Position numbers and translations under genes: made by a program. Positions 34,388 through 42,986 of a stretch of 64,000 nucleotides of DNA are shown here, piece after piece. How positions within the stretch are numbered: position 1 is the first letter of the stretch; each line of letters starts with the position of its first letter. Location: positions 6,000 through 69,999 of the forward strand of contig URYW01000003.1 in NCBI GenBank assembly GCA_900552145.1, read 5' to 3'. The DNA is from an uncultured Collinsella sp. GTDB lineage: Bacteria; Actinomycetota; Coriobacteriia; Coriobacteriales; Coriobacteriaceae. The notes under the pieces are model-generated. The model was not told the origin of the DNA. It did not search any database and saw only the letters and a list, made by a program, of their open reading frames with translations.

Positions 34388-34418
34388 AACAGGCCGCAGT
34401 CCATCGCTGCGGCCTGTT
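34388..34418 (-). terminator. Terminator of the NRAMP operon
   Basis: AACAGGCCGCAG and its complement make a perfect 12-base stem with a 7-base loop; on the minus strand it runs into TTTTTT, 18 bases after the stop at 34437. Confidence 0.92.
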
Positions 34419-34436
34419 CGGAAGCAAAAGTGGGCG

Positions 34437-35699
34437 TTAAGCGCTGTAGCCCATCGCTTGCAGCACAAACATGACGACTGTCAGCACCGTAATCACGGCG
34501 ATAGTCGCCCAAGTGAGCACGTTCCACACACGGCCGTTGCGGTTGGCACCCATGATGTGACGGTCGGCGGCGATAACCACCTGGAACACCAGAACCACGG
34601 GCAGCAGCACGCCATTGATGACCTGCGAGGTCATCATAATCTGGAACAGATCGACGCCGGGCATAAGCACCAGCACGGCAGAGATACCGATGATGGCCGT
34701 AATGATGCCGCGGTAAACCGGGGCCTCGTCCCAGCTGCGGTCGGCACCGCGCTCCCAGCCAAATGCCTCGCAGATAGCGCTCGACGTAACGCCCGGCAGC
34801 ACGCAGGCAGCCAAGAAGCTCGCCGCGACCAGGCCCGAGGCAAACAACACCGTGGACCACTGACCCGCAATAGGCTCCAGCGCGCGGGCAGCATCGGCGG
34901 CATCGCTAATCTGAATACCCGCCGGGAACAACACCGTACCGGTCGTGATGATAATAAAGCCGGCAATGATATCGGCGGCAAGCGAGCCGCTCACAGTATC
35001 GATGCGCTGCAGCACGATATCGTCCTCGCCCGCGTTCTTATCGACCACGTTGTTCTGCGCCAAGAAAATCATCCACGGCGCGATGGTGGTACCGATCGTT
35101 GCGACCACGAGCGACACGTAGCTGGGGTCATTTTGAATGTTAGGCACGACCAGGTCGACCGCGACCTCACCCCAGTTGGGGCCAGCCATGAACGCGGCGA
35201 CAATATAGGTCACGAACACGCAGCTCACCAGCAGCAGAATCTTCTCGATGCGCTGGAAACTACCCGACATGGTAAGCATCCACACCAGCAGCGCCACCAA
35301 CGGCACCGAGATGCTCGCCGGCACGCCAAAGAGGGCAAGGCCGCTCGCAATACCCGCAAACTCCGAAATGGTCACGGCTGTGTTGGCGATCAACAGCGCC
35401 GCCATAGCAAGTACACTCTTGCGCACGCCAAAGCGCTCGCGAATGAGCGATGCCAGGCCCTTGCCCGTGACGCAGCCGCATCGTGCCGCGGTCTCCTGCG
35501 TCACGATGAGCAGCACAGTCATGACGGGAAGCATCCAGAGCATCTTGTAACCATAGCTGGCGCCCGCGCTGGAATACGTTGCAATGCCGCCGGCGTCATT
35601 GCCCGAAAGCGCCGCCAGCAGACCGGGACCCATAGCGCCAAAGATGGCCGCGATGGTCAACTTTTGCTTGGTGCCCGACTTTTGCTTGGTATTTTGCAC
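34437..35699 (-). CDS. NRAMP/SLC11 family transporter, Mg2+-type (NRMT-like)
   Basis: The 420-residue membrane protein has eleven or so hydrophobic segments and the NRAMP start GPGLLAALSGNDAGGIATYS. The manganese/iron motif DPGN in helix 1 is changed to DAGG, and the helix 6 motif normally reading MPHN is APWM. Loss of the Asn and of the soft Met ligand is the change reported for prokaryotic NRAMP-related Mg2+ transporters, including one from the coriobacterium Eggerthella lenta. It starts with GTG 35699, eight bases after the stop of the CBS membrane protein gene, so the two form an operon. Mg2+ transport is inferred. Confidence 0.82.
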   Translation of the reverse strand: MQNTKQKSGTKQKLTIAAIFGAMGPGLLAALSGNDAGGIATYSSAGASYGYKMLWMLPVMTVLLIVTQETAARCGCVTGKGLASLIRERFGVRKSVLAMAALLIANTAVTISEFAGIASGLALFGVPASISVPLVALLVWMLTMSGSFQRIEKILLLVSCVFVTYIVAAFMAGPNWGEVAVDLVVPNIQNDPSYVSLVVATIGTTIAPWMIFLAQNNVVDKNAGEDDIVLQRIDTVSGSLAADIIAGFIIITTGTVLFPAGIQISDAADAARALEPIAGQWSTVLFASGLVAASFLAACVLPGVTSSAICEAFGWERGADRSWDEAPVYRGIITAIIGISAVLVLMPGVDLFQIMMTSQVINGVLLPVVLVFQVVIAADRHIMGANRNGRVWNVLTWATIAVITVLTVVMFVLQAMGYSA

Positions 35700-35707
35700 G
35701 CGACCAC

Positions 35708-37552
35708 CTAACCCATGACCGACATGGTGAGCAGCACCGCAGCGGCGCAGTACGCTACGCACGAGATCATGACGGCAATAACGTTCATGGCGGTGCCCGA
35801 CGTGTTAAGGTCATGCTCGTCACGCCAGAACAGCACCATCAGGTAAATCACGGCGCTCATGTTGCCAACCAGGCAAATGATGGCAGCGATATTAAAGCAG
35901 CCGGTAAAGAGCTGCTCCTCAAACATGGGCGCATCGGGGAACGCGGCGGTGCGCACCAGCTGCGCGCACAGGTAGGTCACGAGCGAAAGGATCAGGCCCA
36001 TACCCGTGCTCTGGAAGAAGAATCCCAGGTACGGTTTGGGCTCGTCGTCGTGGCCGTCGTACTCGAGGAAGTAGTTCTTGACGAACGACACCATGCGCGA
36101 GGCCGCCAGCAGCACGAGCGGCATGGCGCACATGGGGAACACCACCAGATGCGCGGAGCCGAGCGCCGTTCCCAGCACGGTCGCCATGATGCACGACGCG
36201 ATGCCCCATACAACAACCCAGTACTGGCGATGCACGAACCAGCTGAGCACGTTCGTCGAGTCGTCCGACGCGCTATCGCCCGAGCCGACACCGGCGATCT
36301 GCAGGTCCTCCTGATGCTCCTCGGCGATAACGTCCATGGCGTCGTCGAAGGTCACGATACCCAGGATATGACGGTTCTCGTCGCAGACAGGGATGGCAAC
36401 CAGGTCGTACTTGGTCATCTCGTCCGTCACGTCTTCCTGGTCCTCGTCGGGCGACACATAGACCAGGTCGCGATAGGCCAGCTGACCCAGCGTGGCGTCG
36501 CGGTCGGCTACGATCAGCGTGCGCAGCGAAAGCACGCCGGTCAGCATGCCGCTCGGATCCTCGGTATAGACGTAGTAAACGCTCTCGAAGTCCTCGTCGA
36601 GCTCGCGAATCGCCTCGATGGCATCGCCGACCGTTGCCGTGGCGGGCAGGGAGACAAACTCCGAGGTCATGATGCGGCCGGCGGTGTTGTCCTCATACCC
36701 CAGCAGGTTACGAATCGCCTTCTCCTCCTTGACGCCCATCAGGCGCAGGAGCTTCTCGGCCTTCTCGTAATCGAGCTCGTCGATCAGGTCAGCTGCATCG
36801 TCCGGGTCCATCATGGCCAGCATCGACGATGCGTCCGTGTCGGACAGGCCCTCGAGCATCTCGGTCATAAGCTCGTCGTCATCGAACTCCGAGATGGCCT
36901 CGGCGGCCTGGGCAGTATCGAGCTGCGCAAACACCTGCGCGCGTAGGCGCGGGTCGAGCTGCTCGATAATGTCGGCGATGTCGGCAGGGTGCAGCTCGCC
37001 GAGCGTCTTGTGCGACACCGAGAGTTGAATGTTCTTGGTCGAGCGGTCGAGCAGGTCCATGTAGGACCAAGCGATGATGTCCTCACTGAGCGGCTTGCCT
37101 AGGTGCTTCATAAAGCCTTCGACGATATGCTCGAGCGCGGGGCTGATGGCGCGTAGCAGACCGCGGGCACCGACCTCGGCACCCAGCAGGCGCAGCTGGT
37201 TTTCGCCCGACATGGAAAACTTGATGTCGTTTACGCGCACGACCTTCATGCCCTGCGTGTCGACAATCTGTTTGTTGAGCACGTCGCGGGCAAGCAAGAG
37301 TTCGGTCGGCTGCAGGTACGAAAAACGGATTTCGGTGGCCGACGTCTTAAGGTGTACACCCGTCTCGTCGATACGGTCGACCCATTTGCGCCAGCTGATC
37401 ATAAACGGCGTCTTGCCGGGTCCGCGAAACGCGAGCGACGTCACGTGCGGAAAAACTTCGCCGGTAGCAATACCAAAATCGTTCACCACGCCGAGCTTTT
37501 CGCCGTCGACGTCCAAGACCGGCAATTTGAGCATCTCACTCAGATAATTCAA
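35708..37552 (-). CDS. PRC-barrel, MgtE-N and CBS-domain membrane protein
   Basis: This 614-residue protein has a PRC-barrel-like N-terminus (residues 1-100), an MgtE N domain (about 170-275, with MMDPDDAADLIDELDYEKAEKLLRLM), two CBS domains (about 285-410) and five C-terminal membrane helices (about 445-610). N domain and CBS act as Mg2+ sensors in MgtE. The membrane part lacks the GGNxGxQ-type sequence of true MgtE pores, so it may be a divergent transporter or a regulatory partner of the co-transcribed NRAMP protein. It starts with TTG 37552 with GGGGAG upstream. Confidence 0.78.
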   Translation of the reverse strand: MNYLSEMLKLPVLDVDGEKLGVVNDFGIATGEVFPHVTSLAFRGPGKTPFMISWRKWVDRIDETGVHLKTSATEIRFSYLQPTELLLARDVLNKQIVDTQGMKVVRVNDIKFSMSGENQLRLLGAEVGARGLLRAISPALEHIVEGFMKHLGKPLSEDIIAWSYMDLLDRSTKNIQLSVSHKTLGELHPADIADIIEQLDPRLRAQVFAQLDTAQAAEAISEFDDDELMTEMLEGLSDTDASSMLAMMDPDDAADLIDELDYEKAEKLLRLMGVKEEKAIRNLLGYEDNTAGRIMTSEFVSLPATATVGDAIEAIRELDEDFESVYYVYTEDPSGMLTGVLSLRTLIVADRDATLGQLAYRDLVYVSPDEDQEDVTDEMTKYDLVAIPVCDENRHILGIVTFDDAMDVIAEEHQEDLQIAGVGSGDSASDDSTNVLSWFVHRQYWVVVWGIASCIMATVLGTALGSAHLVVFPMCAMPLVLLAASRMVSFVKNYFLEYDGHDDEPKPYLGFFFQSTGMGLILSLVTYLCAQLVRTAAFPDAPMFEEQLFTGCFNIAAIICLVGNMSAVIYLMVLFWRDEHDLNTSGTAMNVIAVMISCVAYCAAAVLLTMSVMG

Positions 37553-37880
37553 TGGTGCTCCCCATCATTATTCCTCCGAACGCGGCCGCATATGCGACGT
37601 CCGGGGGCTTCTGGATATGTATACGCATGCGCGGGCGGCACGCCGCTCGACGCTTACACCCCGTGCATGCGCAAAAAGCACCTGCATGGGGTCATCGACT
37701 GTATGGTCGAGGTTTGGATTTCACCTGTAACCTTTCTCTTGACCCTCATTAACCGCAGTAACTATAGCATCAGCATCGCCCTGCGGCATCGAATTTATGC
37801 GCTGCACATTGCAGGCATACCAAACGCTGGCGTATCCGTGACATAGCCATTGGGGACGTTCTTAAATGACTACCCAATGA
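37553..37880. promoter_or_regulatory. Long upstream region of the Mg2+ operon, with a GGGGAC repeat at its far end
   Basis: No gene is seen in these 328 bases. On the minus strand TATAGT lies near 37757-37762, about 205 bases before the TTG start, leaving a long possible leader. The leader can form a stem with CCCC-TGCA arms around 37645-37695. A GGGGAC-family repeat occupies 37844-37872 and abuts the stop of the deacetylase-like gene. I could not match a known riboswitch. Confidence 0.45.
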
Positions 37881-39287
37881 CTACTCTGTGGTGTCGTCGT
37901 CCTCGACAAGTTGGGGGAACACGGCGTCCTTGGGCATGGTGACCTTCGTCAGCGAGGTGAACTTTTTGCTCAGCGACGTGTCCGTCTTGACCAGGTCGCT
38001 GAGCGTCACGATCTTGTAGCCGTCGGCAATGAGGCCGTCGATAATCTGCGGCAGCGCCTCGAGCGTCTGCTCGGCGCATTCGTCTCTGTCGGTGAGCAGC
38101 ACGATATTGCCCGGCGTCACCGAATCGAGCACCGTCGAGACCTGCTCGTCGGCACCGTTGAGCAGCCAGTCGCCCGAGTCAATATTCCACGAGACCACGG
38201 CGGAGACCAGATCCATCGCATCAATCCAGTTTTGCTCGTCAAAGGCAGCGTAGGGAGCACGCAGCAGCATCGTCTTCACGCCAGTCGCCGACTTAATCGC
38301 ATCGGTGCCTTTCGTGATCTGTTCGCGTACCGCCTCACGGTCCTGACCCTTGAGAGAATCGTCGCTGTAGCCGTTGGATCCGATCTCGCACCCGGCATCG
38401 ACAATCGCCTTGGCCGTGGCAGGCGAGGCCTCGGCCGCATCGCCCGAAAGGAAGAACGTCGCGGTGACGCCCTTTTCCTTGAGCACCTGCAAGATCTGTT
38501 TGGTAGCGCCGCTCGGACCCTCGTCAAACGTCAGCGCCACGTACTTTTTGTTGCCCTTGGGCGCCACGCTGACGCACGCAACAACGCAATCGGTGGCGGG
38601 CACAACCTCGCCGCGGTCTTGCGTCTTGCCCGACTGCTCACCAACCCACACCTCGGAGCGGCCCTGGACACCCCATGTCTGCACATACTCGATAGCGCCC
38701 GTGCCCTCGACCTTAAGCTTGGGCTCGATAACCGTAGCCTGAACCTCGTGCTTCTCGTAGGTGTTACGGCCATCCTTGACCGTCACCTTCTCGCCGCCCT
38801 CAAGTTCGCGGCTATCCCATTTGCCCTGTTTCACGCGCTTGCCGTCGACCTTCACCGACAGCTTTTCGCCCCCATGGCGCTTGAGCACGCTGTCATCGAC
38901 GGCCAACAGGTCGCCTGCGTCGTAGGTATCGGTCAGCTCCTGATCGTCGATGAGATTTTGCAGCGTAGAGCCGACGCGCACCGCAGTCTCCTGGCCGTTG
39001 AGGACGACATCCACGCTGCGATTGACGTAGCCCACAACGGCAGCGATAAACAGTACGAGCGCGCAACCCACGGCGATGAGCGCATAGGGCAGGCGAGACG
39101 AACGACGGGGCGTGCGGCTGTTGCCGATGCGAGCGCTGCGATCGCTAAACCCACGGCTATGGTTGAGGTACATCGCGCCGGGCTTACGGCGACGCTTGCG
39201 CTGGCCGCTGGGCAGCTGCCCCAGGTCGCGGCGCGCCGTCGGACGCGCACCCGAGCGCCCGTTTAAGTTGGATCCGTTTTGGCGCAT
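37881..39287 (-). CDS. Polysaccharide deacetylase-like protein with altered active site
   Basis: The 468-residue protein has a basic cytoplasmic N-terminus, one membrane helix (about 69-90), an Ig/ubiquitin-like G5-style region and a C-terminal NodB domain. NodB motif 1 reads TFDEGP (Asp255, Glu256), but motif 2, normally H-[ST]-x-x-H, reads NGYSD (Asn305, Asp309), and the motif 5 His position in LLHD is Thr399 in LLTD. Two zinc ligands and the catalytic His are thus missing, so deacetylation is unlikely and a binding or regulatory role in the wall is possible. It is extracytoplasmic. Preceded by the PRC-barrel gene and its terminator. Confidence 0.8.
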   Translation of the reverse strand: MRQNGSNLNGRSGARPTARRDLGQLPSGQRKRRRKPGAMYLNHSRGFSDRSARIGNSRTPRRSSRLPYALIAVGCALVLFIAAVVGYVNRSVDVVLNGQETAVRVGSTLQNLIDDQELTDTYDAGDLLAVDDSVLKRHGGEKLSVKVDGKRVKQGKWDSRELEGGEKVTVKDGRNTYEKHEVQATVIEPKLKVEGTGAIEYVQTWGVQGRSEVWVGEQSGKTQDRGEVVPATDCVVACVSVAPKGNKKYVALTFDEGPSGATKQILQVLKEKGVTATFFLSGDAAEASPATAKAIVDAGCEIGSNGYSDDSLKGQDREAVREQITKGTDAIKSATGVKTMLLRAPYAAFDEQNWIDAMDLVSAVVSWNIDSGDWLLNGADEQVSTVLDSVTPGNIVLLTDRDECAEQTLEALPQIIDGLIADGYKIVTLSDLVKTDTSLSKKFTSLTKVTMPKDAVFPQLVEDDDTTE

Positions 39288-39308
39288 GTGCCCTCCCCCA
39301 TAAACGCA

Positions 39309-39338
39309 GCAAGCCGGAGCAATAGGTCTCCGGCTTGC
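39309..39338 (-). terminator. Terminator of the PRC-barrel gene
   Basis: GCAAGCCGGAG and its perfect complement make an 11-base stem with an 8-base loop, 21 bases after the stop at 39360; a short TGCGTTT follows on the minus strand. Confidence 0.75.
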
Positions 39339-39359
39339 CTCCCATCATTTGGTACGTCG

Positions 39360-40115
39360 CTATTTGCTAGCTTTTGACGAGCCCCCGCTCGCCTTTTGAT
39401 ATTCGTCCTTAAAGGCCTTGAACATGCCGCGCGTCTTGCCGAGCTGCTTGCCCAGTGCGCGACTGCCCTTGTCCACGGCAACCGATCCCTTGTCGTCGAG
39501 CACCTTGGCGCCCTTTTTGACCTTATCGCCCACCACGACGCTGGCCTCGGCGGCCTTGGCAGCCGCACCGCCCGAATACCCGAGCGACTTGACCTCGTCT
39601 GAGACGACCATCGCGCCGTTCTCGTAGCCACGCAGCATCGTCGGCGGCACCTGCGTGTCACCAACCAAAACACTCGAAGCAGCACCGGCGGTCACATAGA
39701 ATGCCTGCACGATGCCCGAGCGTGGCTTGAACTCAACGTCCGAGCAATAGCCCACGACGTCGCCCGATTCCGTGCGCACGTCCATACCGACCCAGATGAT
39801 GCAATCGTCCAGGTTGATGTCGAGGCGCTTGGCGGCGGCGGCATCATACGTGCCTTTGACGTCATCGACCGCAATGGCGCCCTCGTAGACGCCAATGGCG
39901 TCGAGCGCTACGAATCGGTCGGGGCGCTCGATCATGCCCGCGATATCGGACTGGCGGACCATAAAGCCGACCACGCGCGTACCGCCCGGGGTAAAGACCG
40001 GAAAGTGAATCTTTCCGAGCTTTTTAGGGCTGCGCGGCGTGCCGTCCTTTTTGGTGCGCTTGTCCTCGGTAGGCTTGCGATAGATCTTGGCGCCGACAAA
40101 ATCCCCAGCGCGCAT
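39360..40115 (-). CDS. PRC-barrel domain protein
   Basis: The 251-residue cytoplasmic protein has two PRC-barrel-like halves (residues 1-85 and 100-175, for example SGDVVGYCSDVEFKPRSGIVQAF) and a basic Ala/Lys-rich tail. PRC barrels bind RNA or protein partners, and similar proteins occur near envelope genes, but the role here is not known. Its ATG shares one base with the stop of the YtxH gene (TAATG), so translation is coupled. The PRC fold also appears at the N-terminus of the CBS membrane protein at 35708. Confidence 0.7.
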   Translation of the reverse strand: MRAGDFVGAKIYRKPTEDKRTKKDGTPRSPKKLGKIHFPVFTPGGTRVVGFMVRQSDIAGMIERPDRFVALDAIGVYEGAIAVDDVKGTYDAAAAKRLDINLDDCIIWVGMDVRTESGDVVGYCSDVEFKPRSGIVQAFYVTAGAASSVLVGDTQVPPTMLRGYENGAMVVSDEVKSLGYSGGAAAKAAEASVVVGDKVKKGAKVLDDKGSVAVDKGSRALGKQLGKTRGMFKAFKDEYQKASGGSSKASK

Positions 40116-40504
40116 TATGCCTCGGTCGAGGGCTCCGCAGCCTCGGTATCAGCCTCGACGGCGTTCTCGACCACGACGTCGGCGGCAGGCGTCACGTTGC
40201 CGCCCGAAATGGCGTCGTTGAGCTGCTCGCGCAGCTGGTCCATGCGCTCGCGGGCCAGGTCGACCTTGGCGCGCAGGTCGTCGGTCTTGGCGTCGACCAT
40301 CGGGCCAAAGTCATTCACCGCAGCACGGGCCTCCTCGGCGCCGTGCTCGTAGGTGTCGCGCATATTGTCCCAGGCATCGTTGGCGATATCGGCAGCCATG
40401 GCGCGGGTCTCGGCGCCCGAGCGCGGGGCCAGAGCAACGCCGATAATAGCGCCGGCAGCGACACCAAAAAGTGCGCCGGAGACAAAGCTGAAAGTCTTAC
40501 CCAT
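40115..40504 (-). CDS. YtxH-like small membrane-anchored protein
   Basis: The 129-residue protein starts MGKTFSFVSGALFGVAAGAIIGVALAPRSG, the Gly-rich hydrophobic helix and LAPxSG signature of YtxH-family general-stress proteins, followed by a helical region (about 40-100) and an acidic tail. It should be anchored by its N-terminus. AGGAGAGGA precedes the start; ATG 40510 two codons upstream is equally possible. Coupled to the PRC-barrel gene. Confidence 0.8.
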   Translation of the reverse strand: MGKTFSFVSGALFGVAAGAIIGVALAPRSGAETRAMAADIANDAWDNMRDTYEHGAEEARAAVNDFGPMVDAKTDDLRAKVDLARERMDQLREQLNDAISGGNVTPAADVVVENAVEADTEAAEPSTEA

Positions 40505-40640
40505 GATCATTCCTCTCCTGCGGGCACGTCGGTGCCCACCGTTTGAATGCTGTCCATTATACCCGCAGCGCATCACTTGCCGCTCCGCTCATCTGCGTAC
40601 GGCAAAAGCGCAGGTACGTGATGGTGATAAACGAGTAGGC

Positions 40641-41474
40641 CTATTCCTGAGGCATAGCCGGCATGGCCACCGTGGCACCCGGGTCCTCGCCGGCGCCGTC
40701 CACGAGCGGCAGGCCGCCCTCATGCGCAGGTCCTGCCGGAACCGTCGCCGCGCCGCCAAAGACAGCCGCGGAAGCCTCGTGGTTCTCGGCAACCGCGCCC
40801 TCGGTATCAATCGCCACCTGGGGCTCGTCGTCAAAGTTGGGAACGCCCTGGGGCTCGGTGGGAACGGGCTCGGCGGTCGCATCGGCAACGGGCTCGGCGT
40901 CGACCGGCACATCGCCCTCGTCAGCGCCCTCGTCCTCGGCAGCATCTTCGCCGTTCGCAGCGGCGACGGCCTCGTGAGGATCCTTGCCCTCGGCCTCGGC
41001 GCGCATGCCCAGCACCAGGTTGCGCAGGCCCGCGACCGTGCCTTCCACGTCGGGGGCAGGCTGGTCGGCGTGCAGGTACGCCCAGTCCATCATAAAGGTC
41101 GCTGACGACAGCGCACCGATGGCCAGTGAGTCGTCGGGGCACGAAAGCTCGACCTCAAAGACGCGCTCGTCGTGTTCGCTTACGCGCGTGCGGCCGCACG
41201 AGATGCTACCGGCAAGACCGGTCTCGTTCATGAGCTCGACCGTCACGTGCTCCAGCAGGTGGCAGAGCTCGGTCTGACCCATGCAGTCCTGGAACTCGCG
41301 GCCGGAATCGCCCAGGCACAGGTGCTTGGCAATCGCGGGCACCAGGTAGTACACGCGCGCCGTGGCCTCGATGTCCTCCGAGGTCATGAGCGGCATGCCG
41401 GGGTTCACCAGCACATGCGCGCAGATCTTGTCCTCGCTGACGGTGACCTTAAGGATGTTGAACAGGCCTGCCAT
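40641..41474 (-). CDS. Protein of unknown function with acidic Pro/Ala-rich tail
   Basis: The 277-residue product has an ordered N-terminal domain of about 160 residues and an acidic, Ala/Pro/Glu-rich, probably disordered tail. The block LCHLLEHVTVELMNETGLAG ending in GRTR resembles the N-terminal domain of cyanophycin synthetases (HFIEHIALEL type), without any ATP-grasp or ligase domain. This resemblance is from memory and weak. It begins 24 bases after the CNNM-like gene in the same direction, with GGGGAG upstream, so co-expression is likely. Confidence 0.6.
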   Translation of the reverse strand: MAGLFNILKVTVSEDKICAHVLVNPGMPLMTSEDIEATARVYYLVPAIAKHLCLGDSGREFQDCMGQTELCHLLEHVTVELMNETGLAGSISCGRTRVSEHDERVFEVELSCPDDSLAIGALSSATFMMDWAYLHADQPAPDVEGTVAGLRNLVLGMRAEAEGKDPHEAVAAANGEDAAEDEGADEGDVPVDAEPVADATAEPVPTEPQGVPNFDDEPQVAIDTEGAVAENHEASAAVFGGAATVPAGPAHEGGLPLVDGAGEDPGATVAMPAMPQE

Positions 41475-41498
41475 AACTCTCCCCTACTCTTCCTTGTC

Positions 41499-42872
41499 CT
41501 ACTCGTCGCCGTCGTGCGGATTCGCGGAACCCGCACCCGACGCCGCCGGCTTCTCTGCCGAAGACTCGGAATCTTTCTTATCGGTTTCGGCCGGAGCGAT
41601 CACGCGAATAAGCGAGATGCGCTGGCCACGCATCGACTGCACTTTAAACTTGTACCCCGCGACCTCAAACACCTCTCCGATGTCGGGCACCGAGTCGCAA
41701 AGCTCCAAAATCCAGCCGGCGATGGTCTCATAATCATCGCTTTCCTCGAGCGGCCAACCAAGCTCAATCGCGTCATCGCACGAAAAACGCCCATCAACGA
41801 GCCACTCGCGGCGCGAAAGGCGCGTGAGATACTTGTTGTCGGGGTCGAACTCGTCCTCGATCTCGCCGACGATCTCCTCGACGATGTCCTCGATGGTGAT
41901 GATGCCGGCCGTGCCGCCGTACTCGTCCACGACCACCACGATCTGGTCGTGCGAGGTCTGCATCTCGGACAGCAGCGGCAGGATGTCCTTGGTGTCGGGC
42001 ACAAAGGTGGCGTCGCGCAAAAAGCCGGCGATGGGCTGGTCGCCCTTGCCGTCGAGCGCGGGCTGAATCAGGTCCTTGATGTGCGCGATGCCGGCGACGT
42101 TGTCGGGATCCTCGTGATAGACGGGGATGCGGCTAAAACCGGTCTGGCGCATGGTGGACAGCACGTCGGCGACCGTCTCGTCGTCCTCGCACATGGTGGT
42201 GTCCACGCGCGGCACCATGACCTCGCGGGCAACGGTGTCGCCCAGGTCGAAGATCTCGTGGATCATGCGCTTTTCCTCGTCGAGCAGGTCGTCCTGCTCC
42301 GAGACCATGTACTTGATCTCTTCTTCCGAGACGTTCTGGCGGTCGTCGGCACTCTTGATGCGCAGGATGCGGGCCAGACCATCGGAGCAGGCACCGGTCA
42401 GCCACACGAGCGGACGGGCGATCTTTTGGAAAAACGACAACGGCCCCACGACCTGCTTTGACACGCCCTCGGCATTGGCCAGGCCGATGCGCTTGGGGAC
42501 GAGCTCGCCAATCACGATGGACACGAAGGCGACCGCGACGGTGATGATGACCGGCGCCAGGCCGCGCGCGATGGCGGAAAGCGGCGCGATGCCAAAGCCC
42601 ATGAGCCACGTGGCGAGCGGGTCGGACAGACTCGTCGAGGCGACGGCGGACGAGGCGAAGCCCACGAGCGTAATGGCAACCTGGATGGTGGCGAGCAGCT
42701 GGTCGGAGTCGGCAGCCAGCTTAATGGCACGCTCGGCGCGCTTGTCGCCTTCCTCGGCCTCGTGCTCCAACACGGCGCGCTTGGCCGTGGTGAGCGCCAT
42801 CTCGGACATAGAGAAGTAGCCGTTGATGAGGGTCAAAACGAGGGTAGTGATAAGGGAGATGGTTATGTCCAT
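41499..42872 (-). CDS. CNNM/CorC-family transporter with CBS domains
   Basis: The 457-residue protein has an N-terminal DUF21 membrane domain (SMSEMALTTAKRAVLEHEAEEG ... IVIGELVPKRIGL, residues 1-195), a CBS pair (about 210-335, with EVMVPRVDTTM and VVVVDEYGGTAGIITIEDI) and a C-terminal CorC/HlyC domain (about 350-430), then a polar tail. The family is linked to Mg2+ or Co2+ export (CorB/CNNM). It is the second Mg2+-related locus in the window. The gene downstream is probably co-transcribed. Confidence 0.88.
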   Translation of the reverse strand: MDITISLITTLVLTLINGYFSMSEMALTTAKRAVLEHEAEEGDKRAERAIKLAADSDQLLATIQVAITLVGFASSAVASTSLSDPLATWLMGFGIAPLSAIARGLAPVIITVAVAFVSIVIGELVPKRIGLANAEGVSKQVVGPLSFFQKIARPLVWLTGACSDGLARILRIKSADDRQNVSEEEIKYMVSEQDDLLDEEKRMIHEIFDLGDTVAREVMVPRVDTTMCEDDETVADVLSTMRQTGFSRIPVYHEDPDNVAGIAHIKDLIQPALDGKGDQPIAGFLRDATFVPDTKDILPLLSEMQTSHDQIVVVVDEYGGTAGIITIEDIVEEIVGEIEDEFDPDNKYLTRLSRREWLVDGRFSCDDAIELGWPLEESDDYETIAGWILELCDSVPDIGEVFEVAGYKFKVQSMRGQRISLIRVIAPAETDKKDSESSAEKPAASGAGSANPHDGDE

Positions 42873-42986
42873 CGGGAGTTTCTCGAACCTCCAAGATTCG
42901 GGACGTTAGGTAGTAAGCGTAGGTGACGGATAGGGCAGTTGCGCCCAGCGGCCGCTTGGATGGGCCCGCGGGCACAGACGCGATCG

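Noticed and set aside
37553..37765. M-box Mg2+ riboswitch before the CBS membrane protein gene.
   Set aside because: The conserved M-box sequence blocks are not visible; only a long leader is supported.
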